Shown: positions 9,739-21,168, counted from the stretch's first letter. The stretch: 64,000 nucleotides of DNA from Phytophthora colocasiae (GCA_018806915.1 JAGKQI010000097.1:186001-250000), one strand, 5' to 3'. The notes: generated from the sequence alone by a model not told the origin. Made by a program: numbers and translations.

Positions 9739-12700
9739 AATTCATGACACCAAACACGTAACTCACGGTACTTTTACGTCATAACTTACCCCATTGCAAG
9801 ATACTTGGCTTTAATATGGCGTACATAGCCACATGCGGGAAGCTGTATAAGTTCTCAACCGGTTTTCTCAAATCATGTCGTCTATCATACGACGTACCAG
9901 ACTTCGCAAGACTTGCAATGTCGTAAGTTGTTTCATTGCATAAAAAAACGATGAACATAACAGCGCAATGAATCGCACGACAACACAATAGATAGTAAAG
10001 AACAAGCAGCAAATCAAGAACAAGTTTCATTTTGTCCTGCCTAGGCAGTGCCAACGGGAAACACTCATCAAAGACGACTTCAGCGCAGTTGCGTGAACCC
10101 ACCAGTCACGCCTCGCCACTTTTGCTTTCCTCATCATCAGCGTCTCCATGGTGGAGCTGGAGTTCTCGGCTGGTCTTATTTCTCTTGCCAGCTTCAGTTC
10201 CTGGTCTACGAAGCTCAAATTTTTTGCCAATTTACGCTGGTATACTTTGACCGCTGTCAAAGTCTTCATGCCATATCGCGAAGCACGTTTTGCTTCACCT
10301 TTATAGCTGTGCCGGATCTTGTTGCAAAGCCAGCATTTTGCAGCATCAAGGGAGCAGCGCTCGCAAAAGAAGGTCGTGGCGAAAGACTTCTTCTTCCGGT
10401 CTGTTCTCAACAGAGCACAAACTTTGCAGGAGCGCTGGCGACGCTTCTGTACGCCACTCACCGTGACCCAGTCATCGGATTGATCAGGGGCGTGTGAAAG
10501 GCGAACGGGCGTGCGTCTGCGCTTCTGGGTGTAGGTAGGTGGCGTCACGACCACTCCGGCGAAGTCATCGGCTTTCACCTGCAGTAGCTGGTTCTGTAGC
10601 ACGGCGTACCATTCTCCTCGTGTCATAGCCGCCGTACCTGCGAGCCGCGCCGTCTCCTTGTGCGAGATGAAGGCGTTCACTAGAGCAAGATCAACAAAGC
10701 CCAGAAACAAGCACTTGTAGTATTTCTGAACCTCGTTGAAGTTTGCAGTGAGAACGCTTGAAGGCGGAGTTGATCATGCACATCAACTCCGCCCATCCAG
10801 CGTTGGTAGTCGGTCACAGCTTCCGGACACGGTACAGTTATCGAGCCTTCGCCTTTGACATTTCGCTTGATAGTGTTTCCCGCCATCGTCGAGCCCGTGC
10901 ACAAGTAGTGCACGGGTTTGCTGTCAAACCAATGAAATGCTACCATGCTGGGAACATCCACGGAGCGAGAAAAGGTGAAGGTGCCTCTTGGGGATGCTTT
11001 GGGGCGAGTCTTGCGCGTCGACTTCACATTCTTGTCGAAACCAAGTCTGTCGGTCATGACAGTTCCAAGCATGTACACACTCATGCCGAGAAGTTCCACA
11101 GCCAGCAAAATCGAAGAGTAGAATCTATCGATGACGATAAGATGCCATTGCCGCCGCGAAGTCGACTCGAAAACGGTCTTCAGGTTTCGAACGACGGCTG
11201 CAGCACCTGTCTTGTGGTCGAATGAGGGGTCACCTTCATCTCCCGCGTTGCGTTTCCCGGCATACATCTCAAATCTGGAGTAAGTTACGACATAGCTGGT
11301 CAGATATAACAGGAGGTAGTAAGTTACGACATAATTGAAATAGAACATACCTGTGGCAATATGCCGTTCTTGAATCACACAGCATGAACATTTTAGAACC
11401 GTAGCGGTGCGGCTTATCCGGCATGTACATACGCGTAGTGTTACGTCTCGAAGTGGAAGGCAAAACACCTTCGTCAAAAGAAAAAACACCAGGAAGAGAC
11501 CATCCAGCCAGAAAACGCTGCTGTAACTTTGTGATGACAGGCCGAAGTTTCCACAGCTTGTCCCGTGTCCGTTCCCCTTCGTTATCAACGAAGTGCAAGT
11601 CACGGAGAATGTCCTGACACCTGTTCCGACCCATAAACCGACCAAAAGTCCCTGCAGGTATAGCACCATTCTCGGACATTGACCAGTGATCCGCAAAGCT
11701 GCGCTTTTGTGGGCACATCATCCGCGCGACGAGAAGGCCTATCACGTGCAAGATTTCATGAGTCTGGTAAGCCGGCGACGATTTCAAGCGCCGGCGAATC
11801 TTGACAATAGTCTCGGGTTGGAGCTGACTACTTCCGCGGCCACGGCCTTCTTGTCTCGCCAGTGTAGCCTGCGCGCGCCGCTCCATTTGTTGTTGGTTGT
11901 ACCGGTTGGTCTCGTCATTTATCAAGACCCACAATGACTTGGGCATAAAGTAGAAGAAGCTCAGTAACGGGGAGTGGCAAAGACTACGCAACTCAAGCGT
12001 CGGCTGGGCTTCTTCCATAGCTAGGCCAGGGTAAGGAGAACCTCCTTCTTCAAAACTCGACGACGGAGGCGTCCAGACCATCGTACGTAGCACGGCCGCG
12101 CGCTCCTTGACTCCGTTCGAAGTGAGTCTGTCCGTTCCTATTTGAAGAGACGCGACAAAAGCTTCGTCTAAATGCACCGCATCTTGTTCCGACACAACGT
12201 CGTCATCGTCACTTGGGACTGCATTGGTGTCTTCATCCCCTCAATACCGCCTTCACCATCACTTTCACCAGAGCTAAAGCTCACGTAGGCATCCAGGTCC
12301 TCGTCTTCAGATACAAAGTTCCACGTCTTTTGACGGAAACCCGCGGCCGTAGCACTCGGTCGGTCGTCGGAAGTGGGATATTTGCCGGTGTGTCATCACT
12401 TTCGGCCTGAGGCCTCTGATAGTAGCTGTAAGCTTGTAGCGGCGCTCCTTTCCGACTCCTCACCTTGTATATCGCTAGGCGACAAATCAAACGCACGGGC
12501 AACAGCAGCCTGTGAAAGGTCGACTTCTGAGTCGCTAGACTCGCCAAACAAATTATCCAGTGTGCCCTGCGAGAGTTGAGCACTCGTGTCGATCTGGGAC
12601 GCACGAACCCCATCAGCTTCCACGTCGATACCAGCAGTGCCGACCTCTTCTTGTGCTTCCTCGTCGCTCTCGGCCTCTTCGTTGCCATCGACATCTTTCA

Positions 12701-13192
12701 GCAGCCCCGATTCCACTACATAAGCGACAACAGCATCCTCTCCAACAAAACATTTACCACCCTCTGGACTCACGTACGACCACTCCGTCTGGATTCCGCT
12801 TGGCCGCTTCGCAGTCCACCCAACGCCAAGCAGTTGCCGCCACAAATGTCGAAAATCGATGTCTCGGGCGACAGCTTTGACAGCAGCGGTTTTTCCACGT
12901 GCGCTTGACCGGATCCTCGCCATCGAGCAAATTCTGGAATGACTGGCAGGCTGCCAGTGTCGGCGTGGGCGGTTTGCGCGTATCTCATTCCCGCACACGC
13001 CGTATCTCCTTCCCGCACCCTAACCGCGCCCTATTTCTAACTCTGCCAGTTAGACCTTTCGCATCTTATTTTTCTTTTTTGACTTAGTTACAGTATGGCC
13101 CGAGCCATTTCCTATTGTCAAGCGCTCTATGGCGTAAGTTATGACGTACGGATTTTGCTATGGCGTATCTTACGACGTCGGTAGACAAGGGG
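9724..13192 (-). mobile_element. piggyBac-like element PLE-B (full length, gene broken)
   Basis: 3469 bases, in the same orientation as PLE-A and nearly identical to it, with the same 15-bp inverted repeats. It is flanked by TTAA on the left (shared) and ATAA on the right (13193-13196). Differences from PLE-A are mostly one- or two-base indels at homopolymers plus a dense patch of substitutions at about 10149-10253. Confidence 0.92.
10106..12923 (-). pseudogene. piggyBac-like transposase of PLE-B, several frameshifts
   Basis: The counterpart of the PLE-A gene, with the same intron (near 11271-11346) and the same DDE boxes. Indels break it: two missing bases near 12407 (GGGCCC became GGC), changes near 12318-12335 and 12238, a missing base near 10727 in exon 2, and a missing T near 10290 that changes the C-terminal frame. 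Nearly all lie in short homopolymers, so some may be assembly errors. It cannot encode full-length transposase as written, but its ends are intact and PLE-A could move it. Confidence 0.85.
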
Positions 13193-13565
13193 ATAAACTA
13201 GTGTTCTTTCTGTACCGTGGCTTTATGACCGATGAAAATTGGTCCTTGAACACTTCATTGTTCACTATCGAAAGGGTCGTGAACAGTACGATTGCCTCCC
13301 AAACTTTCTGTAGCTGGATCACATTTTGTAAATTCCCCTCTTCCACGTGAATCGTAAGGTTGAAGTCATTGCGCAGGTGATATAGATCTGGCCATGTGAA
13401 AGATACCACCGCTTCACTTCCAGAACTCGTGAGGTTCTCTCGGGTACCATTTGCGCGTATGGCAGCATGCCAAGGTTCTAGAAATGACCAGTCGGTGCTC
13501 ATCACAGCGGAATATTGGAAAATGGCACGTTGTGTATTCAAATTGAGATGGGCAAACTCTATCAC
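13193..13565 (-). pseudogene. 5' part of the unknown gene split by the piggyBac dimer
   Basis: Minus-strand frame from the ATG at 13565 to the insertion edge. The residues before the edge (RYRKNTSL) join in phase to the codons that start at 6244 on the far side, so the gene was open before the insertion. No domain recognised. Two further minus-strand frames upstream (13661-14202) may be earlier exons. Confidence 0.5.
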
Positions 13566-13660
13566 TCACACGAAATGAAGCAACATGACGTTTTTTTTCT
13601 TCGTATTATCGCTATTATGCCATCATCCCGCTTTATGTCGTTGGTTTTACATCAATCCAC

Positions 13661-14202
13661 CTAGATTGAAGACTTTGTCCCAAGGAAGAAGCGGGTTGTT
13701 GGCAACAAGAATGTCTGTCCGTTGCATGAAGACTCCCGACATTGAAGGCGGTGCGTTACGAGCAGGTGACGTTCCAGCGGAACATCTTTGGACGGAAAAA
13801 TGATGACTCTACCAGTGATCGAGAAAGGGAAATTTGAAGTTTGACACCGTGGACTTTCCAGGCTGGAAGTTAGTGTCTTGAAGTACAAATCATCAAAAGT
13901 CACATACAAAAAGTCACGGTCGGACCGCTGCTCGAGCTGATCGTCCTCAATCAATCAAATCAATGAGTACATACCGATGCGTAGAGCCCGTTGTTGGTAT
14001 CCCATCATTCACCAGTATCTCCCCATGCCAAAACGACATTCTGGCCACGAACCACCAAATACCGGGTCCCATCACCACCCGTGCGCGATTCTGGAGCGAC
14101 CAACACTTCTCGCGGCAAACAGGCCGTTATAGTCCTATATAACTCCGTTTGAAAGCGATAATCCATGATAGCTACAGTGTCGCTTTCATTCCAAATGTCC
14201 AA
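13661..14202 (-). pseudogene. Possible upstream exons of the split unknown gene
   Basis: Two minus-strand open stretches, 14202-14005 (about 65 codons) and about 13950-13661 (the listed frame starts at 13954), separated by DNA with a donor-like CATCG|GTATGT near 13970 and a pyrimidine-poor acceptor candidate near 13950. Neither matches a family I know. They are on the strand of, and just upstream of, the split gene, hence the tentative link. A phase-consistent splice through all parts could not be proved by eye. Confidence 0.3.
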
Positions 14203-14472
14203 TAGTTGGGAACCTCTCAGTTCCTGTACGCACCGTGGCTACGAAATCGTCTTTTATGGGAACTCGGACGATACTTCATGGATCTCATTGGGTTTTGCGA
14301 ATGTCAGTAGCTTTGCATGACGTGAACGTACTGCAACACGTGATATTGCTTGAGTTGGATGTTTGATTCTTACTAGACGGTTAAACTTGGACAGCAAAAG
14401 AAAGATACACTGGTTTGAAATCAGCAGTACGATTTGGTTGCAGTGCGAGTTACTCCATTCATTAAGAACTGA

Positions 14473-15099
14473 CTAGACTTTGTATTTGCCTTGCTTGACA
14501 GTAGAGGCGTGTCGGTATAAAACACAGGGAGATATCGTTTCTTTGACTTGCATATCCTGACGAGTCGTCGGAGTATCGGTGCGGTTCGCGATGGGGCTGA
14601 TGGCGTTAGAGCAATAGAATGGCCGACTCGTATGAATATTCTTGCCTCGACTAGATTGAGTGTAGCCATCGTTTCCGTACTCTCCTGGTGGCGAATGGCT
14701 GATTAAATCTGCCGAGCGAATACTGTGAAACTCCTCAGGACTGGTACAGTCACGTGATGATATCCTGCAAGAAGCTTGAGACAACACCCCTTCCAGTTTC
14801 GAGTGTGCCTTGCAGTATCCACGGATCTGAACTAACTTCTGACAATTGGGGACGCGGCACCGACGATTTCCGCCATGTGCGTGACACAAGCCCTTGTACT
14901 GCGCGAACTTGCCGCAGTTAATGACAGAGCACCGACTACCGCCTCCATGAGTAGCACAGAGGCCACGGCTTTGTGCGAGCTTGGTACAGTTGGGACCCCT
15001 GCAACGGACTCCACCTCCATGTGCCTTGCACAACTTACGACTCTGCACTTGTTTAGTGCATTCTGGAACGCTGCATAAGTATATTGCTCGGCGGCCCAT
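14473..15099 (-). CDS. WRKY19-like zinc-finger repeat protein
   Basis: 208 codons. The N-terminal 110 residues contain four tandem copies of a Cys/His repeat of the form C-x4-C-x7-C-x2-H-GG, for example CSVPECTKQVQSRKLCKAHG. This is the short zinc-finger repeat annotated in oomycetes as WRKY19-like, although no WRKY domain is present. The C-terminal half is serine-rich and low in complexity. A nucleic-acid- or protein-binding nuclear role is usual for the family but unproven. A TCATTCC initiator-like word ends only about 10 bases before the ATG, so the true start may lie elsewhere. The nearest intact genes are far away; it stands alone. Confidence 0.75.
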   Translation of the reverse strand: MGRRAIYLCSVPECTKQVQSRKLCKAHGGGVRCRGPNCTKLAQSRGLCATHGGGSRCSVINCGKFAQYKGLCHAHGGNRRCRVPNCQKLVQIRGYCKAHSKLEGVLSQASCRISSRDCTSPEEFHSIRSADLISHSPPGEYGNDGYTQSSRGKNIHTSRPFYCSNAISPIANRTDTPTTRQDMQVKETISPCVLYRHASTVKQGKYKV

Positions 15100-16492
15100 T
15101 AGTGTTGGAATGACTTAGTCTAAAGACGTATTGCGCGCGTGATTGGAAGTTGCAAAGTGATTGCCCTGCCAGCCCTTCACTACACTGTATTATACAAGTA
15201 CATGCAGTGCTGCTGTTGACGCGGCTGGTGGTGATGATGCATTGCATCATCATCATAAGTGATGTCATATGTACATGTGTATACCATATGTACAGTACTT
15301 CCGGACTTAGGGGTCTCCTGGTGGCCCAGTGAAACTTGTCAACTTGGCTTAGCTGTATTAATAGCTCAACTCCCTCAGGGGGCTCCCACCAATCTCTCAC
15401 AAAAAAAAAACAACAACATCCAGAAGAAGAAGAAGAAGAATCATTTCACTTATAAAACCTTCAAAATCAGTTCAATAACAAGAAAAATTAGTTGATTAAC
15501 AGATATCGGACTTCTCGTTTTGCTAACTATTAATAAGACTTAAGATATCAAAACTGGAAATCACTTGACCTTACGTACGAGGAATCCAAATTCGATGTTC
15601 AGGAGGAGGTAAAACTTCAGCAGTCACTGGCTCCAAACCAAGTTGTCGAAGGATTCGACGACTACGGCCTCATCAACACCAATCTTTTCCGCATGAGGTT
15701 CAATAAGAATGCCTTGGTTTGGCATTCAATATCGAAAGTGAAATGCTTGATCGAGTGCTTTTAGGGGTTCGAGCCTGAACAGACTGAACTTCTTCCTAAC
15801 TTCCCACGACAACGAATATAGATTCCTCATATCTAGCTGTGATACTCATAGTGCTAGCATAGGTCTAGTCCAGCTATATGTACAGTATCTACCGGCCTTT
15901 AGTTATCGGAAATCCAGATGTGGGGTTAAAACTTTAGGATGTTTGAAGGAAAGGAAATTGAATTATTCCTGGTTGCTACGGGCTATTGAATTCTGAAGGT
16001 TAGATTGTGATTGTGAATTGTTTGAATGGGATATTGAATTTTCGAATGCTAATCATTTCTTATCATCCGGAAAGGACGAACCTATGCCAATGCGGTACAT
16101 GAAGAAACTGTGAAATTTCATGCTCAATTCTAGAAAAGGTAATACTAGAATCTAATTAGAATGGCCATGCCGGAGTGCTTCTTGCCGTTAAAAGAAACCT
16201 TAGTCTCACTTCCGAAGTCCATCGACTTGTGGGCTGCTCGTGCTCGATACGTGAGCTGATGAGATCCTGATATTGGCCGTCTAGAAAACGGAAAGGTTAG
16301 GCATTTGTACATGTAGTATCTTCGAAGGAAGGAAGAATGAGTTGGTTACCTAACATGTAGATCTTCAAAACAAGGACTGGGCAGTACAGTATGATGACAG
16401 ATGATGGCAGTCGTGACATGATAGTGCATCGGATTAAGATCTACTTTCAACGAATATGAGGATGTCGATTGTATAAAAAGCATTTTTTGTTT
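15100..16492. other. AT-rich intergenic region, no confident gene
   Basis: Contains an A-run and a GAA microsatellite (about 15401-15440). One stretch, 15569-15763 on the plus strand, is open for about 60 codons with protein-like composition and ends at a TAG; it has no clear start or family and may be an exon relic. The remainder shows stops in all frames. Confidence 0.5.
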
Positions 16493-16768
16493 TCAACCAA
16501 AACGAGATTGAAACGACCAATAATTTCTTGAAAATCTCTTATCGTAGTACAGTCGCTCGACCAAATTTGACAAAAGATGACGGCTCTTTAAGATATTTGC
16601 CCAGAAGCTTTTAGAGAAATACGAGGAATACACCATCGCCCACGTTTCTTGGTACCAAGTCTGCTCATCTGAACACTTGAGAACCAGAGGTACACCCATA
16701 ATCTCCATTTGTCGCCTTTGTTTAACATTTGAACAAAGGTGGTTTCTAATTTGAAGCTCATGCGTCAA
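16493..16768 (-). pseudogene. NLP (NPP1-like) relic
   Basis: A 91-codon minus-strand frame. Its middle (WYQETWAMVYSSYFSKSF) aligns with the conserved NLP segment seen in the three copies at 25-29 kb ([20 protein letters not shown]). No signal peptide, no heptapeptide region and no C-terminal part remain in frame. NLPs are secreted proteins, of which only some are cytolytic; this remnant cannot make a full protein. Confidence 0.6.
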
Positions 16769-17018
16769 ACAAACGTGCTGTGAAATCTCAGCTACCAGTG
16801 CATATAGAGGTAAGAATGAATTGGTTAACGAGGGATAGTTGCGGGCTTTCTCGTATCTTAGGCTATTGCGTATACCGGTTTGGATTATCGTCCCTAAGTC
16901 AAACGAAACTTTGCGGGCTCAAATGTTTCAAACCCGTTCGTGCTCTACAGTCATTAGTAGTTCAAATGAGAGAGATCTGAGTACGGTGCTGTGTCCTCAG
17001 ATGGATCCTCCTTCCGAT

Positions 17019-18285
17019 TTAAATGTAACCAGGTCTTGAGCTGCTGATTCGAAGAGAAACGAGACATTTTCCCCTCTTTCTCAACAATTCATGGATAGCC
17101 TGGTCGTAGATCCTTCTCAGATCTGAGAACTTGGTCCGATTCAACTGCTCCTGCACATCGTCCGGTGTATACATTTCTTCAGCTACCATATGCGCGTAAG
17201 CTTTAGCAGTCTCAAGCGAGACTTCGAGAAAATAATGAAGTTCCTCTTCGATATCTTCAACATTCGCTCTCGTTGATTCAGACTTCGAAGCCAAATATTG
17301 GAGAATTAAGTGTACAATTTCGATATGTCAGTTCCCAGTCGAGATCTGAAAACGACTTCACCAATGCTGTGCTTGACCATTTCCTCCAGTTCCTTGGCGT
17401 GTAAGGCGAAGACCAGGTTTGGACGGTGTCGCATCGAATCCAATAGTATTCTCTGGAGAGAACGACATCGGAGGTATTTTTACGTTCTTGTAGTCAGGAA
17501 ATTGTCCATTCAACGTGTTTTACAGATAGTCGAACCACAATATTTGATCTTCGAATGTCAGTTCTGCAGCGAGTGGTGTTGATTGATGCAGCAGAACTTC
17601 TGCTGCATCAATCAACACCACTCAATCACTCTTGAAAGGCATGAACGCTTGAAAGTCACATTGGTAGAGCAACTTGAAATACTCACAAAACGTGACCAAA
17701 TCGGTCATCAATTTGGCAGATACGTGAGCAACTAGAGTATCAGACTTGGACTGGATCAAGTGGTTGTGGAGTAACTGGCACATGGCTGTTTTTCCAGATA
17801 AAAGGGAAGCTCAGACGCGTACTATGGATAAATGATCCAGAAGACTTGCGATTGAAGCGACTGTGGCCGTTCGCTCAGTTCGAAACGTTGTAGGAACTCC
17901 ACCTTCGTTCTCTACATTAGAAAAGTCAATAGGAGCGTGAAACTTGCGAAAGCTTTCTTCGTCAGTCGTTGGAATCTTCGAAATCGCCACCAAAACGTGA
18001 ACTTGATCCTCGTGAGGATGGAAATTTTCTCGAAAATAATCGAGTTTCTTGAGAAGTAGAGCGGAATTCATAGGTTTGAAGCCTTCGGCAAAAGCGTCAT
18101 GTACAGCTATAGCTTCATCTTTTCCAACCTTTTTTCTTCGCTAGAAAACACTGGATCTCGTCAACAGGGAACTCGTACTTCTTCTCGATTGCCTTCTTCA
18201 AGTCTTCTACCGACTGGCCAGTGTCGACGTTCGCAGTGAACGGGTTTCCTCCCACACCAACGACTGCGCACAAGAGTTTCACCAT
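17019..18285 (-). pseudogene. Crinkler (CRN) effector pseudogene
   Basis: Translation from the ATG at 18285 gives the ubiquitin-like CRN N-terminus: MVKLLCAVVGVGG, then FLAK (in the context IQCFLAK, L to C in the LFLAK box). A one-base slip in the T-run at 18130-18135 ends that frame; the next frame continues to 18071-17811 and contains DQVHVLVAI, matching the HVLV junction where CRN headers meet variable C-terminal domains. An in-frame TGA at 17811-17813 is followed by a P-loop-like stretch (LLSGKTAMC), then a second stop at 17622-17624 beside a perfect palindrome. A 91-codon tail frame (17019-17294) may be the rest of the C-terminal domain. CRNs are translocated into host cells; this copy is inactivated several times over. 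Confidence 0.8.
17571..17623. repeat. Perfect 26-bp inverted repeat with a 1-base centre
   Basis: Arms of 26 bases (beginning GAGTGGTGTTGATTG) separated by a single C, lying within the CRN pseudogene next to an in-frame stop. It would form a near loopless hairpin. Confidence 0.95.
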
Positions 18286-18427
18286 AACAGCAACTGGAAC
18301 GAATTTTTCCCTTTGGAGAGAGTCCTCGGAATTCTCCTGACCAGGCTTTACAACAAATGGTAAGTGCGGAGACATTATGCAGTACTTCTTCAATATAACG
18401 CTGGATCCATTTGGGGTTTATGGTTGC

Positions 18428-18554
18428 AGATGGAGAAGTCCAAGACCTTATCATGTGGGAACAATTGACGGAAGAAGCTTGAGCAGGTCTCAACTCCGCG
18501 GACTTCGGCGACACGGTCGTCCCCTTTACTGAAGAGAAGGCCGGGCCATTTTAA
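18428..18554 (+). pseudogene. NLP C-terminal relic
   Basis: Plus-strand translation reads DGEVQDLIMWEQLTEEA, a stop, then AGLNSADFGD and a terminal AGPF before TAA. This corresponds to the C-terminus of the NLP copies at 25-29 kb. Nothing of the upstream gene is left; it directly adjoins the CRN pseudogene, which runs the other way. Confidence 0.75.
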
Positions 18555-18683
18555 ACCCGTCTACTTCTTGATAACGCTGGGTTAACCCCCCAACGCCCAT
18601 ACGTTGTACGTACAGCATCAATCATGTTGTACGTACAACATGTTAAAACGAGGACATTTTGCAACATAGTTGGGGTCCTGCGG

Positions 18684-18702
18684 GAAAATGCACAGGGGTA
18701 GG
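18684..18702 (+). promoter_or_regulatory. Conserved ATGCACAGGGGTAGGT box in the PLE-C leader
   Basis: AATGCACAGGGGTAGGTG lies about 100 bases inside the left end and about 115 before the transposase ATG. The same word is in the non-autonomous element (about 23856-23872), and a variant, ATGCACAGGTTTAGGT, is in PLE-D (about 54652-54667), although the rest of the leaders differ. This suggests a shared core promoter or 5' signal. Confidence 0.55.
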
Positions 18703-19612
18703 TGTAAATGATCTGCTTCAAAGCTGACATAAAATGTTTCAGTTGTGTGGACCACTCCCGATCAACTAGTGGCTGTGAGGCTCATTTCAAAAAGAACTCA
18801 GGAGAAACCGAGATGGCCAACGTCCCCCTCCGGGAAACGCGCAGTGAACACGCGCGGTTCCTAAAGCGCTTAGAAGGGAGGGATCCGCACGATCGTGCAC
18901 GACTGCAGAAGGAGCACGCAGAATTCCTTGCTGGGAAGAGGCCTACGGACGCTAACTTCGGTGATTCCCAGCCGTCGACAAGTGGTGGTCCAAGTGTGAG
19001 CCGCGCGCCGTTATTTATCGCTCCCACAGGGAAGAGTGCTGCGTACGAGAGACAAACAAAGCGCAAGGCAGCAGAAAGGCAGCGTGCTGTGGCTGCAAAG
19101 ACCGTAGCTGGTTCCGGAAGAAAGAGACGCTCCCCACCGAAACCTAAAGACGACGATGCTGATTACCTCCCCGACGATGACGAAGAGGAGGTTGATGACG
19201 AGGACGAGGGTCTTGTGAGTGAAGACGTTGAGGTAGCCACCTTGCCTGTGTCAAAGGGAGAGGCCAAGCAGAAGACAAAGAGAAAAGCTGCGACAAAGTC
19301 TAAGGCACCGGATAATCCGAAACCAGCACGGAAACGTAGAGCTATCCAGGTCAACAAAGAGTCGGAAATTGCTGGAAGGGCAAATGCGGCCAAGAATCGA
19401 GTTGCTGAGGCTGCGAGTGCTGAAACTCAAGGTACCTCCGCTCTACAAGACGCCCGAAAGAAGCTCAAGGAAGTCGCTCCCGCTAAGAAGAAGGTAAAGA
19501 CGGCATCTACGACGACAAAGAGGAAGCCTAGTGGCAAGTCGGCGGAGCCGTTGAAGAAGAAACGCAAGGCAAGCGTCATCGATGAGGACGAAGACTCCGC
19601 TTCAGCTCTCAG

Positions 19613-19950
19613 GTACAACATGCATCATGTTGCATGATACAACATGTTCTAACGGCTTATGTTGTATGTTATGCAGGTACTTACAACATATTCACTTTCC
19701 AGGATGTATACAACGTCTCCAGCGGTGTACCGTACAACATGTAGTGGCCTCCAACATGTGTACAACCGCAAAAAGTGGTGTGATGTACAACATGACGGAA
19801 GGTTCAGCATGTATACAACCGCAAAAAAGTGGTGTGATGTACAACATGACGGAAGGTCCAGCATGTGTACAACATCATTGGATGATGTCTCGTACAACTT
19901 GATATCATGTTGGACATCAACTCTGTTACTAACTTAGTTTGCTATTCTAG
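19613..19950 (+). other. Intron 1 of PLE-C, motif-rich
   Basis: A 338-nt GT-AG intron, long for this genome. It starts GTACAACATG, so the family word overlaps the donor, and it contains about a dozen copies or near-copies of TACAACATG and its complement. Confidence 0.75.
19755..19873 (+). repeat. 53/54-bp tandem repeat in intron 1 of PLE-C
   Basis: The unit beginning CATGTRTACAACCGCAAAAA and ending ACGGAAGGTYCAG occurs twice, with the start of a third copy. Each unit contains two family words, so the repeat multiplies motif number. Confidence 0.85.
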
Positions 19951-21168
19951 ATCTCCTGTTCAAAATCCGGTCACGATGGGTTTTGCTGCTATTTCGGAAT
20001 CGTCTCAACATTCTGGGAGTCCTTCTCCAGCAGGTAGTCGAGCAACCTCTCCTGGTATTGTTCAACCCCCCCTCGCTATTGTTTCAGAAGAAGTGGAGGG
20101 CTCGATGGATGGTTACGATGTCATAGGGTCGGATTGTGAAGACACTGAAACTGAATTTTGTTTCGTGGATGATGACGATGAGCTCGATCTCGGACGACAA
20201 ACTAGTGATGGGAGTGAAATTTACGACGACGATGAAGATTCCGGAGTTTCCGATATTGACGTGGAAGTGGATGAAGGATCTTCAGTGCAAGGAATACCAG
20301 TCCAGACATGGAGCGAGCTCGACAAGAAGGACATGGCAAATTTCGCGAAGAGTGCGGATAATATGGCTGCAATGAGAGCAAGCGGTTGGACACACGGTAT
20401 ATGAATAGATTTGGTTGATGTTGTATCATACAACACGTTCTTACCTGTATCATGTTGTACGTAGATCCTGACAATTTCCCGCAAGATCAACGCTATCCGA
20501 ATTTGTTCAGTGGGGATTATGGAACGACGGAAGAAGTGTTGAAGTTGTCTGATTCACCGCTGAAGCTGTTTTTATTCTTCATGCCAAAATCTCTATGGAG
20601 GACTATCGCAGAAGAGTCAAATCGCTACTTTGTTCAAAACCTGACGGCCCGAGTTGACAAGATGTTTGAGAAGCAGCACACACCAGGAAGAAGGTCAAAA
20701 GAGTGGTTTTTGCAACGCGAAGCAAAGAAAGCTGACATTGCACCACACGAGCTCTTGCATGTCATTGGGTTACTCATCGCGCGGATGCTGAACCCCCATC
20801 GTCGCCGTTTCCGTGATCACTGGGGACAAAATACCAAGGGGGCGGTTCCGCGTGGGTCTTTTGGCGATTTTATGGCTAGACATCGGTTTGAGCACATCAT
20901 GGCGAATCTCCACTTCACGAACAATGCTGATGAAAAGGCAACCACTGATAGGGCGTGGAAAGTCAGATCTATTGTGGATACGCTCCAGCAAACCTTTCCG
21001 TTGGGGTATTTGACTCCTCGTGTGATTTCATTCGACGAAGGTATATTACCTTCTAAGAATCGCAAGAACCCAACCCGACAATACTTGAAGGCAAAACCGC
21101 ACAAGTGGGGGACCAAGTTATTCCTGACATGTTGTGCAAATACGGCTTATTGCATGCGGTAGGTAAAC

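Noticed and set aside
15569..15763. Exon of a respiratory-chain subunit
   Set aside because: The open stretch has a faint resemblance to small mitochondrial proteins, but too little sequence and no splice context; not named.
18708..18812. Upstream ATG (18708) as start of PLE-C transposase
   Set aside because: Adds a cysteine-containing leader unlike the related proteins; the ATG at 18813 gives the usual basic N-terminus.
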